Shown here piece by piece: positions 1 to 5,346 of a DNA stretch of 8,529 bases. Under the pieces are notes generated by a model that was not told where the DNA came from, ran no database searches, and saw only the letters and a list, made by a program, of their open reading frames with translations. Source of the stretch: Chitinophagaceae bacterium (GTDB lineage: Bacteria > Bacteroidota > Bacteroidia > Chitinophagales > Chitinophagaceae); the NCBI GenBank assembly GCA_947378615.1, contig CANCKV010000110.1, positions 1-8,529 on the forward strand, given 5' to 3'. A program made the translations under genes and the position numbers. Every line of letters starts with the position of its first letter. Position 1 is the stretch's first letter.

Positions 1-380
1 TTTCTGTCAATCACAATTCCTGGGCAAGACATGCTATCAAACGGAGGGGGCGTATGAAGGCTATCTTTAGGAGGAAAATGCAGACTATCTCCCGAATGAG
101 GTGGAGGTGGGAAACTGTCTGCACCAAAAGTGCCAATGTGCAAGCTTGTTTGCGCTGCCGCTAAAGCAAACTTAGGTACGGTTTCAACTGCCTTTGTAAC
201 ATCATTTGCAATGGCATCATCATCATTTTGAAGTGTTTCTTGGTCAATTGCATTTTGTGTAACAGCTGATTGAAGAGAAGTGTCTGTTGTGGCAATTTTG
301 TCGCCACTTTTTTTACATCCTATTACTGTGAACAGGAAAATTGCACAAGCGATGCTTGTTGTTAAAATTACTTTTTTCAT
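1..380 (-). CDS. Lipoprotein with acidic and Pro-rich Asp-Ser repeat region (3' part beyond window)
   Basis: The reading frame is open from the ATG at 380 down to the left edge, giving 126 residues with no stop. The N-terminus is a typical lipoprotein signal peptide: MKK, then a hydrophobic stretch (residues 4-20), then the lipobox VIGC with the acylated Cys at 22, followed by KKSGDK. The mature protein is therefore probably anchored in the periplasm or outer membrane. Residues 25-65 are polar and acidic (an NDDD run near 52-55). Residues 88-116 are low-complexity, with Asp-Ser pairs alternating with Pro runs (DSFPPPP, DSLHFPP, DSLHTPPP, FDS), which looks like an extended spacer with histidines. 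An MSCPG segment follows, so a second Cys may mark the start of a C-terminal domain that lies outside the window. I do not recognise the family. A second upstream ATG at 390 is in another frame. The gene is divergent from the GntR regulator. Confidence 0.8.
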   Translation of the reverse strand, partial: MKKVILTTSIACAIFLFTVIGCKKSGDKIATTDTSLQSAVTQNAIDQETLQNDDDAIANDVTKAVETVPKFALAAAQTSLHIGTFGADSFPPPPHSGDSLHFPPKDSLHTPPPFDSMSCPGIVIDR

Positions 381-553
381 TTTTTTTCATTTTTATTGTT
401 AATAAATCGCAACCAAAATCTAGATAGACAATTAAATGGCATTGCTGCCTTTGGGAAATTAAATATTTGTTAAGCAGAGATTATGATGGGCAAAAGCACA
501 AATGAAAATCATTCCTGTAGAGGTTAATTTCTTGATGACAATGAACTAGCAAT

Positions 554-563
554 AGTTATAACT
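554..563. promoter_or_regulatory. Possible GntR-type operator palindrome
   Basis: AGTTATAACT is a perfect palindrome of the form GT-N4-AC, compatible with the GT...AC half-sites known for many GntR-family operators. It lies in the intergenic region shared by the GntR gene and the lipoprotein gene. It is AT-rich, so chance is possible, and it also resembles two head-to-head copies of the 7-bp repeats found elsewhere in the window. Confidence 0.25.
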
Positions 564-610
564 TCATGAATTTCCGTTTATTAATAATTTGAAAATTGTA
601 TTTCTAAACG

Positions 611-644
611 TTTGGCTGTTTAAATTAAATACGAAATAATTTTT
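611..644 (+). promoter_or_regulatory. Possible promoter of the GntR regulator
   Basis: TTTG at 611-614 is followed after 22 bases by TAATTTTT at 637-644, a seven-of-eight match to the Bacteroidota -7 box TAnnTTTG. Spacing is one or two bases longer than the usual 19-21. The implied transcript would have a leader of about 55 bases before the ATG at 708. Confidence 0.25.
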
Positions 645-707
645 ATTTCATTTTTTAGTTAGACTGTGTTTGTTTTCCTTTGTAATCATTTGAAATTAAA
701 AGGGGGT

Positions 708-1739
708 ATGAAAGTTACTAATTTATATAAATACATTGACGTAAATAATTATTCGGCCACACCAAAATATAGGCAGATAAGTAATGCAATTGTAAAGGCA
801 ATCAAGGAAGGGAAATTAAAAAAGAATGATACGCTACCATCAATAAATGAATTGAGTGATGAGTTTGAAGTCTCGAGAGATACCGCTGAAAAAACGTACC
901 GTCATTTGAAAAAGATTGGGGCTTTAGGGTCTGTTCCTGGAAAAGGATATTTTATTCGAGATGTAGAATTGACTAATCAGTTAAAGGTATTATTACTTTT
1001 CAATAAATTGAGTCCGCACAAAAAGATTGTTTATGACGCCTTCGTTGCTAAAATAGGAGAAACTGCCACCACTGATTTATTGATTTATAATAATGACTTT
1101 TCTTTTTTCAAGAAAATACTAACTACCCGCCTTCACGATTATACGCATTATATTATAATTCCCCATTTTATGGAAGGAGGGGAAAATGTGCATGAATTAA
1201 TAAATAAGGTGCCTAAACACCAATTAATACTTTTAGATAAAGCCGTAAAAGGAGTATCAGGAGAGTATGCGGCAATATTTGAGAACTTCGAAAAAGACAT
1301 TTTTACTGCACTCGAAAAGGCATTGGAACATTTGAAGAAATATCATACCCTTAAAATCATATTTGCCGAATACACACATTTTCCAAAGGAGATAGTAACA
1401 GGATTCGTTAATTTTTGTAATCAAAACAATTTCAATCATGTAGTCGTAAATAATCTCGAGGAGGAAACAATCAGTAAGGGAGAAGTGTTTATTACATTAA
1501 TGGAAAATGATTTAGTCGTGCTGATTGAGAGAATCTTGACTACAGGGTTAGTGGTTGGAAAGGAAATTGGTGTTATTTCATATAACGAATCGCCTCTAAA
1601 AAAAATCATTCTGAATGGTATTACAACTATTTCTACCGACTTTAATAGAATGGGAGAACGGGCTGCAGAGGTCATTCTTGAAAAATCAACTACTCATGAA
1701 GAAATTCCTTTTTATCTCACTGTAAGGGCGTCTCTTTAA
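708..1739 (+). CDS. GntR-family transcriptional regulator with LacI/periplasmic-binding-protein-like sensor domain
   Basis: This is a 343-residue cytoplasmic DNA-binding regulator. Residues 15-84 form a GntR winged helix: PKYRQISNAIVKAI, then LPSINELSDEFEVSRDTAEKTY as helix-turn-helix, then the wing with GSVPGKGYFI. From about residue 91 to the end the protein resembles a type 1 periplasmic-binding-protein (LacI-like) ligand domain, with alternating strands (VLLLFN, HYIIIPHF, HQLILLDK, LKIIFAEY, IGVISYNE) and a closing TTISTDFNRMGERAAEVIL...TVRASL that matches the end of LacI-type sensors. Such fusions in Bacteroidota usually sense sugars or related metabolites, but no transport or catabolic gene nearby identifies the ligand. 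I chose the ATG at 708 because KVTNLYKYI begins the normal N-terminus; a GTG at 666 adds an unlikely extension. The run AGGGGG at 701-706 is too close to serve as a good ribosome binding site. It is probably co-transcribed with the aminotransferase 29 bp downstream. Confidence 0.88.
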   Translation: MKVTNLYKYIDVNNYSATPKYRQISNAIVKAIKEGKLKKNDTLPSINELSDEFEVSRDTAEKTYRHLKKIGALGSVPGKGYFIRDVELTNQLKVLLLFNKLSPHKKIVYDAFVAKIGETATTDLLIYNNDFSFFKKILTTRLHDYTHYIIIPHFMEGGENVHELINKVPKHQLILLDKAVKGVSGEYAAIFENFEKDIFTALEKALEHLKKYHTLKIIFAEYTHFPKEIVTGFVNFCNQNNFNHVVVNNLEEETISKGEVFITLMENDLVVLIERILTTGLVVGKEIGVISYNESPLKKIILNGITTISTDFNRMGERAAEVILEKSTTHEEIPFYLTVRASL

Positions 1740-1768
1740 TCTAATTATTCTATACAAATACTTTATAT

Positions 1769-2626
1769 ATGTCTGCATCAATTTATATAAGTCAAAATGG
1801 AAATCTAATCATAGATTCTGCATTTCAAATTTCACCTAATAACCGTTCTTTTAGATATGGTGATGGTTGTTTTGAGACAATGAAAGTTATTAAAGGACAA
1901 TTATTATTGGGTGATTATCATTTCGACCGACTTTTTAATTCTTTGAAGTTGCTCCAATTTGAATTACCCAATTATTTTACAAAAGAGTATCTGTTAGACC
2001 ATATTATTAGTCTTGTAAACAAGAATCATCATCAAAAACTTGCCCGAATAAGACTCGTGATTTATCGAGGAAATGGGGGATTGTATGATGCAGAAAATCA
2101 TTTTCCCAATTGCTTGATTCAATCTTGGGAATTAAATCCTGCAAATAATGTCTTGAACGAAAATGGACTGATAACAGATGTTTTTACAGGCGCAAAAAAG
2201 GTAGGTGATGATTATTCTGGGATAAAAAGCAATAATTATCTTGGCTATGCAATGGCTGCACTATGGGTAAAGGAGCAAAAGATAAATGACGCTTTTCTTT
2301 TAAATGCGTTTGAAAGAGTGGCAGATGCAACGATTGCCAATGTGTTCATCATAAAAGGGGATACTATCAAAACTCCACTATTGCAAGAAGGTGGCATCAA
2401 TGGAATTATGAGAAGAGTATTGATTGAACGATTGCCCACGATTGGTTTAAAAGTAGAAGAAACCTTATTAAGCGTTGATGATTTGTTAGATGCAGACGAA
2501 CTGTTTTTGAGTAATAGTATTTACGGTATTAGATGGGTTAAACAATTCAGGGAAAGACATTATAACAATGAAAAATCAAAGTTTATTCATAAGAAATTGA
2601 TTATCCCTATTAATAGCTTGGATTAA
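1769..2626 (+). CDS. Class IV PLP-dependent aminotransferase (branched-chain aminotransferase / aminodeoxychorismate lyase-like)
   Basis: This 285-residue soluble enzyme has fold type IV of PLP enzymes, the family of IlvE, PabC and D-amino-acid aminotransferase. The N-terminal region has the family pattern FRYGDGCFETMKV (28-40) and HFDRLFNSLKLL (51-62). The Schiff-base lysine is Lys153 in GIKSNNYLGYAMA. The cofactor and substrate region reads RVADATIANVF (183-193), then a short loop and TPLLQEGGINGIMRR (202-216), with SNSIYGIRWV (248-257) near the C-terminus. The GGINGIMR segment and the short length favour a PabC-like lyase (4-amino-4-deoxychorismate to 4-aminobenzoate, for folate) over IlvE, but substrate cannot be read with certainty in this family. 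The Glu that normally contacts the PLP ring nitrogen is aligned with Asp186. The gene lies 29 bp after the GntR regulator and is probably in its operon. No pabA/pabB homologue is in the window. Confidence 0.85.
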   Translation: MSASIYISQNGNLIIDSAFQISPNNRSFRYGDGCFETMKVIKGQLLLGDYHFDRLFNSLKLLQFELPNYFTKEYLLDHIISLVNKNHHQKLARIRLVIYRGNGGLYDAENHFPNCLIQSWELNPANNVLNENGLITDVFTGAKKVGDDYSGIKSNNYLGYAMAALWVKEQKINDAFLLNAFERVADATIANVFIIKGDTIKTPLLQEGGINGIMRRVLIERLPTIGLKVEETLLSVDDLLDADELFLSNSIYGIRWVKQFRERHYNNEKSKFIHKKLIIPINSLD

Positions 2627-2631
2627 AGTTG

Positions 2632-2673
2632 TAGGTTCTAAGTTCTAAGTTTTATGTTATAAGTTATAATTCG
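2632..2673 (+). repeat. Degenerate 7-bp tandem repeat (TAAGTTN) after the aminotransferase stop
   Basis: Six consecutive heptamers can be read: TAGGTTC, TAAGTTC, TAAGTTT, TATGTTA, TAAGTTA and TAATTCG. They begin six bases after the aminotransferase stop codon, in the convergent gap before the HPt gene. They are the same family as the RAGTTAT / ATAACTY heptamers at 4769-4927, in another phase (TAAGTTA repeats contain AAGTTAT). Confidence 0.7.
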
Positions 2674-2728
2674 TGAGTGAAGCGAGTTTTTTACATGGTA
2701 TTAGTTCTATTATAATTGACATTTCAAG

Positions 2729-2748
2729 TTTTGTCAATAGCGACAAAA
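2729..2748. terminator. Possible weak hairpin between convergent genes
   Basis: TTTTGTC (2729-2735) and GACAAAA (2742-2748) form a 7-bp stem with a 6-base loop. It lies 14 bp from the end of the HPt gene. The stem is AT-rich, and neither strand has a clean T tract directly after it (A8 follows on the plus strand), so termination activity is uncertain. Confidence 0.3.
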
Positions 2749-2762
2749 AAAACAATAAAGAA

Positions 2763-3119
2763 TTAAAGTTTGTATTGCTCTTTCATCTGATTCATTGCAG
2801 TATTCAGAACTTCTGCTACTTTTAAGACTAATTGAGGAGTGATATCCAAATCCATTAAACTCTTCCCATTTCTTTCGATGTTCCGAATATCTTCTTTGAT
2901 ACAAACTATTTGAAGGGTATCAATATTGCTTTTTAGGCTATGAGCTTCATCCGCCATTTTTAGCCACTCTTGAGTCTTGCTGTAATGAATCATCATTTCA
3001 ACAACGGGAGGAACCGAAGAAACAAATGTTTCAGCCATTTCTTTCATAAAATCTTCATCGCCACCTGCCATTTCTTCAATGAGTGAAAGATCATATAAAC
3101 GTTCGCCTGCAGTACTCAT
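2763..3119 (-). CDS. Stand-alone HPt (histidine phosphotransfer) domain protein
   Basis: This 118-residue, all-helical protein consists of a single HPt domain. The phosphorylated histidine is His60 in ADEAHSLKSNIDTLQI, which matches the family pattern AHxLKs. The N-terminal YDLSLIEEMAGGDEDFMKEM is typical of HPt domains at the ends of hybrid kinases. Such proteins carry phosphoryl groups between receiver domains in a phosphorelay. It starts 14 bp after the receiver gene at 3134-3535, so the two are almost certainly one transcript and likely functional partners. There is no transmembrane segment or kinase domain. The final source and target of the phosphate cannot be read from the sequence. 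Confidence 0.9.
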   Translation of the reverse strand: MSTAGERLYDLSLIEEMAGGDEDFMKEMAETFVSSVPPVVEMMIHYSKTQEWLKMADEAHSLKSNIDTLQIVCIKEDIRNIERNGKSLMDLDITPQLVLKVAEVLNTAMNQMKEQYKL

Positions 3120-3133
3120 GATAATTAATTGTT

Positions 3134-3535
3134 TTATTGTTTTCTTTTTTCTAATACAGCGGAAATCAAATTGTAAAGTTCATCTTCTTTAAAAGGTTTA
3201 CTTAAATATCCATCCATTCCCATTTCTAAATACCTGTTATTTACCCCAATCTGAGTATTAGCAGTCAATGCAATGATAGGAACAGAATTTTTGGTAGGAT
3301 TGCTCATTTCCCTAATATCTTTTGTTGCCATAATTCCATCTTTATTCGGCATGTGTATATCCATGAGAATTAAGTCGAAATCACTTTTTTCTACTTCAAC
3401 AACGGCTTGAACACCATCCTGAGCGAAAGTGGTATAAAAGCCCCAACGATTCAACATCGTCTTTGCTATCAGCTTATTTATCTCGTTATCCTCTGCAAGC
3501 AGCACCTTTAATGAACCTAATGTATTGTTTACCAT
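3134..3535 (-). CDS. Single-domain response regulator (receiver), hybrid-kinase type
   Basis: This 133-residue protein is one complete receiver domain with no output domain. The acidic pocket is Glu15-Asp16 (LLAEDNEINKLIA), the phosphoacceptor is Asp59 in LILMDIHMP, the switch Thr is Thr91 (IIALTAN), and the conserved Lys is Lys113 (LSKPF). The N-terminal AEDNEINKLIA and MDIHMPNKDG patterns are those of receivers found inside hybrid histidine kinases. With the HPt gene 14 bp downstream it forms a detached REC plus HPt pair. It can accept phosphate from a kinase and pass it to the HPt protein, or the reverse. The nearest kinase is at 5347-8304 on the same strand but is separated by plus-strand genes. 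Confidence 0.92.
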   Translation of the reverse strand: MVNNTLGSLKVLLAEDNEINKLIAKTMLNRWGFYTTFAQDGVQAVVEVEKSDFDLILMDIHMPNKDGIMATKDIREMSNPTKNSVPIIALTANTQIGVNNRYLEMGMDGYLSKPFKEDELYNLISAVLEKRKQ

Positions 3536-3600
3536 AATGCAATCATAAATTCGTACAATCTTAAAACGAAAAAACTATGAAAGTATTGTATGAAAGAAAC

Positions 3601-3608
3601 CAAATTTA
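3601..3608 (-). promoter_or_regulatory. Candidate -7 box for the receiver/HPt operon
   Basis: On the minus strand the sequence reads TAAATTTG, a perfect match to the Bacteroidota -7 consensus TAnnTTTG. It would give a leader of about 60 bases before the ATG at 3535. I see no TTTG at the usual -33 distance, so this is only moderately supported. Confidence 0.4.
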
Positions 3609-3733
3609 TAAATATTCTTGAAATCGAATGCTTTTTTTTTCATTATTTGTCATTTTAACTATAAATTCCATAAAAATTGCCAAATCAGTACACAATTGCC
3701 AACATAAATTTCTTATTCTTGACCTCCTTCATT

Positions 3734-3741
3734 TATTTTTG
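3734..3741 (+). promoter_or_regulatory. Candidate -7 box directly before gatC
   Basis: TATTTTTG matches the Bacteroidota -7 consensus TAnnTTTG exactly and ends five bases before the gatC ATG at 3747. If used, transcription would begin at or very near the start codon, giving a leaderless or nearly leaderless mRNA. A TTG at 3719-3721 is closer than a standard -33 element. Confidence 0.5.
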
Positions 3742-3746
3742 TCTTT

Positions 3747-4037
3747 ATGGAAGTAACAACAGAATTAGTAGAAAAGTTAGCACATCTTTCGAGATTATAT
3801 TTTACTGAAGAAGAAATGAAAGGATATACATCCGATTTGCAAAATATGGTCTCTTTCGTAGATAAATTAAATGAATTGGATACCACAGGAGTCGAACCAA
3901 TTCTTCACATGGGAGATGCCTTTAATGCGTTAAGAGAAGATGAGGTAAAAGGGAGTGTTTCTCGTGAAGATGCCTTACTGAACTCACCACTTAGTGATGA
4001 CCAATTTTTTAAAGTTCCAACTGTCATCAAGAAATAA
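3747..4037 (+). CDS. gatC: Asp-tRNA(Asn)/Glu-tRNA(Gln) amidotransferase subunit C
   Basis: GatC is the small subunit of the GatCAB complex, which converts Glu-tRNA(Gln) and Asp-tRNA(Asn) to Gln-tRNA and Asn-tRNA in the cytoplasm. GatC wraps GatA and GatB and stabilises the complex. The 96-residue length is standard. The N-terminal half has the family helices (VEKLAHLSRLYFTEEEM, then DLQNMVSFVDKLNELDT at 31-47), followed by GVEPILH, and the C-terminal half shows LREDEVKGSVSREDALLNSP and ends DQFFKVPTVIKK, matching the usual FFkVPkVi end. gatA and gatB are not in the window, which is common in Bacteroidota where gat genes are scattered. The ATG at 3747 is the natural start. It is followed after 34 bp by an ABC ATPase gene on the same strand. 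Confidence 0.95.
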   Translation: MEVTTELVEKLAHLSRLYFTEEEMKGYTSDLQNMVSFVDKLNELDTTGVEPILHMGDAFNALREDEVKGSVSREDALLNSPLSDDQFFKVPTVIKK

Positions 4038-4071
4038 GATTATCATGCTAAAAAGCATAAAATAGAATTCT

Positions 4072-4773
4072 ATGGAATCAATCATAAGGTTGGAAAACAT
4101 TGAAAAAGCTTACTTCATGGGCAATCAGGCTGTTCCCGTATTAAAGGGGATTTCGCTGAATATTGCTCCAAACGAATACGTTGCCTTAATGGGGCCAAGC
4201 GGAAGTGGAAAAAGTACCTTGATGAATATTCTTGGATGCCTAGACTCTCCTACAGGAGGAAAATATATTCTGAATGGAAAAGATGTTAGCAAAATGCCTG
4301 ATGATGACCTTGCAGAAGTTCGGAATGCAGAAATTGGTTTTGTTTTCCAACAATTTAATTTGCTTCCACGTTTATCTGCGTTAGAAAATGTTGCATTGCC
4401 ACTAATTTATGCAGGTGTGAATAAAAAAGATAGACTAGAAAGGGCGATGGAGGCTTTGAAAAAAGTGGGTCTTGCTGATAGAAGTCATCATAAGAGCAAT
4501 GAACTAAGCGGTGGACAAATACAACGTGTTGCTATTGCAAGGGCATTAGTGAATAATCCCTCTTTGTTATTAGCTGATGAACCAACTGGAAATCTTGATA
4601 GTAAGACTTCTGTTGAAGTGATGGAAATATTTGGAAAAATACAAGCGGCAGGTAATACAGTAGTACTTGTTACACATGAAGAAGATATTGCATCCTATGC
4701 ACACAGGGTAATCAGACTAAAAGACGGAATATTGGAAAGCGACAAAAAAGGAAAAGGGTTTAAAGAAGTATGA
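4072..4773 (+). CDS. ABC transporter ATP-binding protein, LolD/MacB family
   Basis: This 233-residue ATPase carries every ABC hallmark: Walker [10 protein letters not shown] (41-49), Q-loop VFQQFNLLP (91-99), signature [15 protein letters not shown] (145-159), Walker B LLLADEP (165-171) with catalytic Glu170, D-loop NLDS (174-177) and the H-loop His202 (LVTHE). The sequence belongs to the LolD/MacB/FtsE subfamily, which powers lipoprotein release, efflux or cell-division permeases rather than substrate import. The cognate permease is not adjacent. The C-terminal tail ([10 protein letters not shown]) is short and charged. The last codon and the TGA stop lie inside the 7-bp repeat arm that begins at 4769, so the repeat has shaped the very end of the gene. 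It is probably co-transcribed with gatC. Confidence 0.93.
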   Translation: MESIIRLENIEKAYFMGNQAVPVLKGISLNIAPNEYVALMGPSGSGKSTLMNILGCLDSPTGGKYILNGKDVSKMPDDDLAEVRNAEIGFVFQQFNLLPRLSALENVALPLIYAGVNKKDRLERAMEALKKVGLADRSHHKSNELSGGQIQRVAIARALVNNPSLLLADEPTGNLDSKTSVEVMEIFGKIQAAGNTVVLVTHEEDIASYAHRVIRLKDGILESDKKGKGFKEV

Positions 4774-4802
4774 GTTATGAAATATGAGTTATGAAATATG
4801 AG
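4769..4802 (+). repeat. Left arm of inverted 7-bp repeat array (GAGTTAT / GAAATAT)
   Basis: A 14-bp unit TATGAGTTATGAAA occurs twice (4769-4782 and 4783-4796), followed by a partial TATGAG (4797-4802). In heptamers this reads GAGTTAT, GAAATAT, GAGTTAT, GAAATAT, GAG. It starts within the last codons of the ABC ATPase gene and includes its stop codon. It is complementary in register to parts of the right arm at 4831-4927. Confidence 0.9.
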
Positions 4803-4864
4803 TGCAATTATTTTATAATAATACATCTTACTCATAACTAATAACTCATAACTTATAACTCATA
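4769..4864. terminator. Long imperfect hairpin, possible bidirectional terminator
   Basis: The two repeat arms pair in register: TATGAGTTAT (4769-4778) with ATAACTCATA (4855-4864), TATGAGTTAT (4783-4792) with ATAACTCATA (4841-4850), and TATGAG (4797-4802) with CTCATA (4831-4836), separated by 4-base internal loops. The central loop contains a further 6-bp stem, ATTATT (4807-4812) with AATAAT (4817-4822). It sits between two convergent genes. No T tract follows, so a terminator role is inferred from position only. Confidence 0.45.
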
Positions 4865-4927
4865 ACTTATAACTCAAAATTCAAAACTTATAACTCATAA
4901 CTTATAACTCATAACTCATAACTTATA
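4831..4927 (-). repeat. Right arm: thirteen tandem ATAACTY heptamers
   Basis: From 4834 to 4924 the plus strand is an unbroken 7-bp tandem array: ATAACTA, ATAACTC, ATAACTT, ATAACTC, ATAACTT, ATAACTC, AAAATTC, AAAACTT, ATAACTC, ATAACTT, ATAACTC, ATAACTC, ATAACTT, then ATAG. ATAACTC and ATAACTT mostly alternate, giving a 14-bp higher-order unit. Read in the minus direction these are AGTTAT-type repeats that start directly after the stop codon of the response regulator at 4929. The array is non-coding. Confidence 0.92.
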
Positions 4928-4928
4928 G

Positions 4929-5336
4929 TTATTCGCTTATAGCCTTTCTTAATATATCAATATCTTTTTCATTGAGGGGTTTATAAAGAAATGCCTGTAC
5001 CAAAGGTTCCTTAGACGCCCTGATTCTATCTTCAGGATTAATACTTGATGAAAGAACAAAAATCTTAATCCGCTCTACAAAATGAGGATAGGTTGTTGAA
5101 AATATCTCCAGAAACTCCCAGCCTCCCATTACAGGCATATTCAAATCAAGTAATATAAGTGCAGGAAGTTTACTGAATGCATCTTCTTCTTTATTAAGTG
5201 CTTCAAAATAATCCAACGCAATCTGTCCACTCCAAGCTTCAACAACGTTTACAATCAACTCAGCATCTTCAAACTCAATTTTATGAAGTAGTTGCGTTAC
5301 TTCATCATCCTCAATTGACAAAATTGTTCTTTGCAT
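4929..5336 (-). CDS. CheY-like single-domain response regulator, partner of the PAS kinase
   Basis: This 135-residue receiver has no output domain. Key residues are Glu9/Asp10/Asp11 (LSIEDDEV), phosphoacceptor Asp64 in LILLDLNMPVMGG, the switch Ser96 (FVLSSS) in place of the more common Thr, and Lys119 (FLYKPL). The LDLNMPxxxG pattern and the acidic loop insert (NKEEDAFSKLP) place it with the response regulators, related to cyanobacterial Rcp1, that accompany phytochrome-like and multi-PAS kinases. It begins 10 bp after the kinase stop codon at 5347, so the two genes form one operon and almost certainly one two-component pair. With no DNA-binding domain, its output is protein-protein interaction or further phosphotransfer, for example to an HPt protein. 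Confidence 0.92.
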   Translation of the reverse strand: MQRTILSIEDDEVTQLLHKIEFEDAELIVNVVEAWSGQIALDYFEALNKEEDAFSKLPALILLDLNMPVMGGWEFLEIFSTTYPHFVERIKIFVLSSSINPEDRIRASKEPLVQAFLYKPLNEKDIDILRKAISE

Positions 5337-5346
5337 AGTTATTTAT

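Larger units (their letters stand above)
391..707. other. Divergent intergenic region between lipoprotein and GntR regulator
   Basis: This stretch of 317 bases holds no convincing gene. It must carry the promoters of both divergent genes. Visible elements are a 10-bp perfect palindrome AGTTATAACT at 554-563 and a possible promoter for the regulator at 611-644. On the minus strand, TAGATTTT (422 to 415) matches the Bacteroidota TAnnTTTG box at seven of eight positions and would lie about 35 bases before the lipoprotein start, but no -33 element is obvious. Confidence 0.6.

Noticed and set aside
388..390. Upstream ATG for the lipoprotein
   Set aside because: It is in a different frame from the signal peptide and lipobox.
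701..706. AGGGGG as a Shine-Dalgarno site for the GntR gene
   Set aside because: Only one base separates it from the ATG, too close for normal use, and Bacteroidota rarely depend on such sites.
666..707. Upstream GTG start giving the GntR protein 14 extra residues
   Set aside because: The extension (MFVFLCNHLKLKGG) is unlike GntR N-termini, and the ATG at 708 gives the normal start just before the winged-helix domain.
1257..1675. Two minus-strand open frames inside the GntR gene
   Set aside because: They lie opposite a well-supported coding region and show no recognisable protein features.
2245..2439. Minus-strand open frame inside the aminotransferase gene
   Set aside because: It overlaps the catalytic core of a clear enzyme gene and has no family features.
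2671..2690. TCGTGAGTGAAGCGAG plus T6 as an intrinsic terminator of the aminotransferase
   Set aside because: The T run is suggestive, but only a 3-bp stem (TCG/CGA) can form, so the hairpin is not credible.
4045..4058. Hairpin ATGCT-AAAA-AGCAT between gatC and the ABC ATPase as a terminator
   Set aside because: The stem is only 5 bp and no T tract follows; the two genes are probably co-transcribed.
4831..4927. CRISPR array
   Set aside because: The unit is 7 bp with no spacers; it is a simple tandem array without cas genes.
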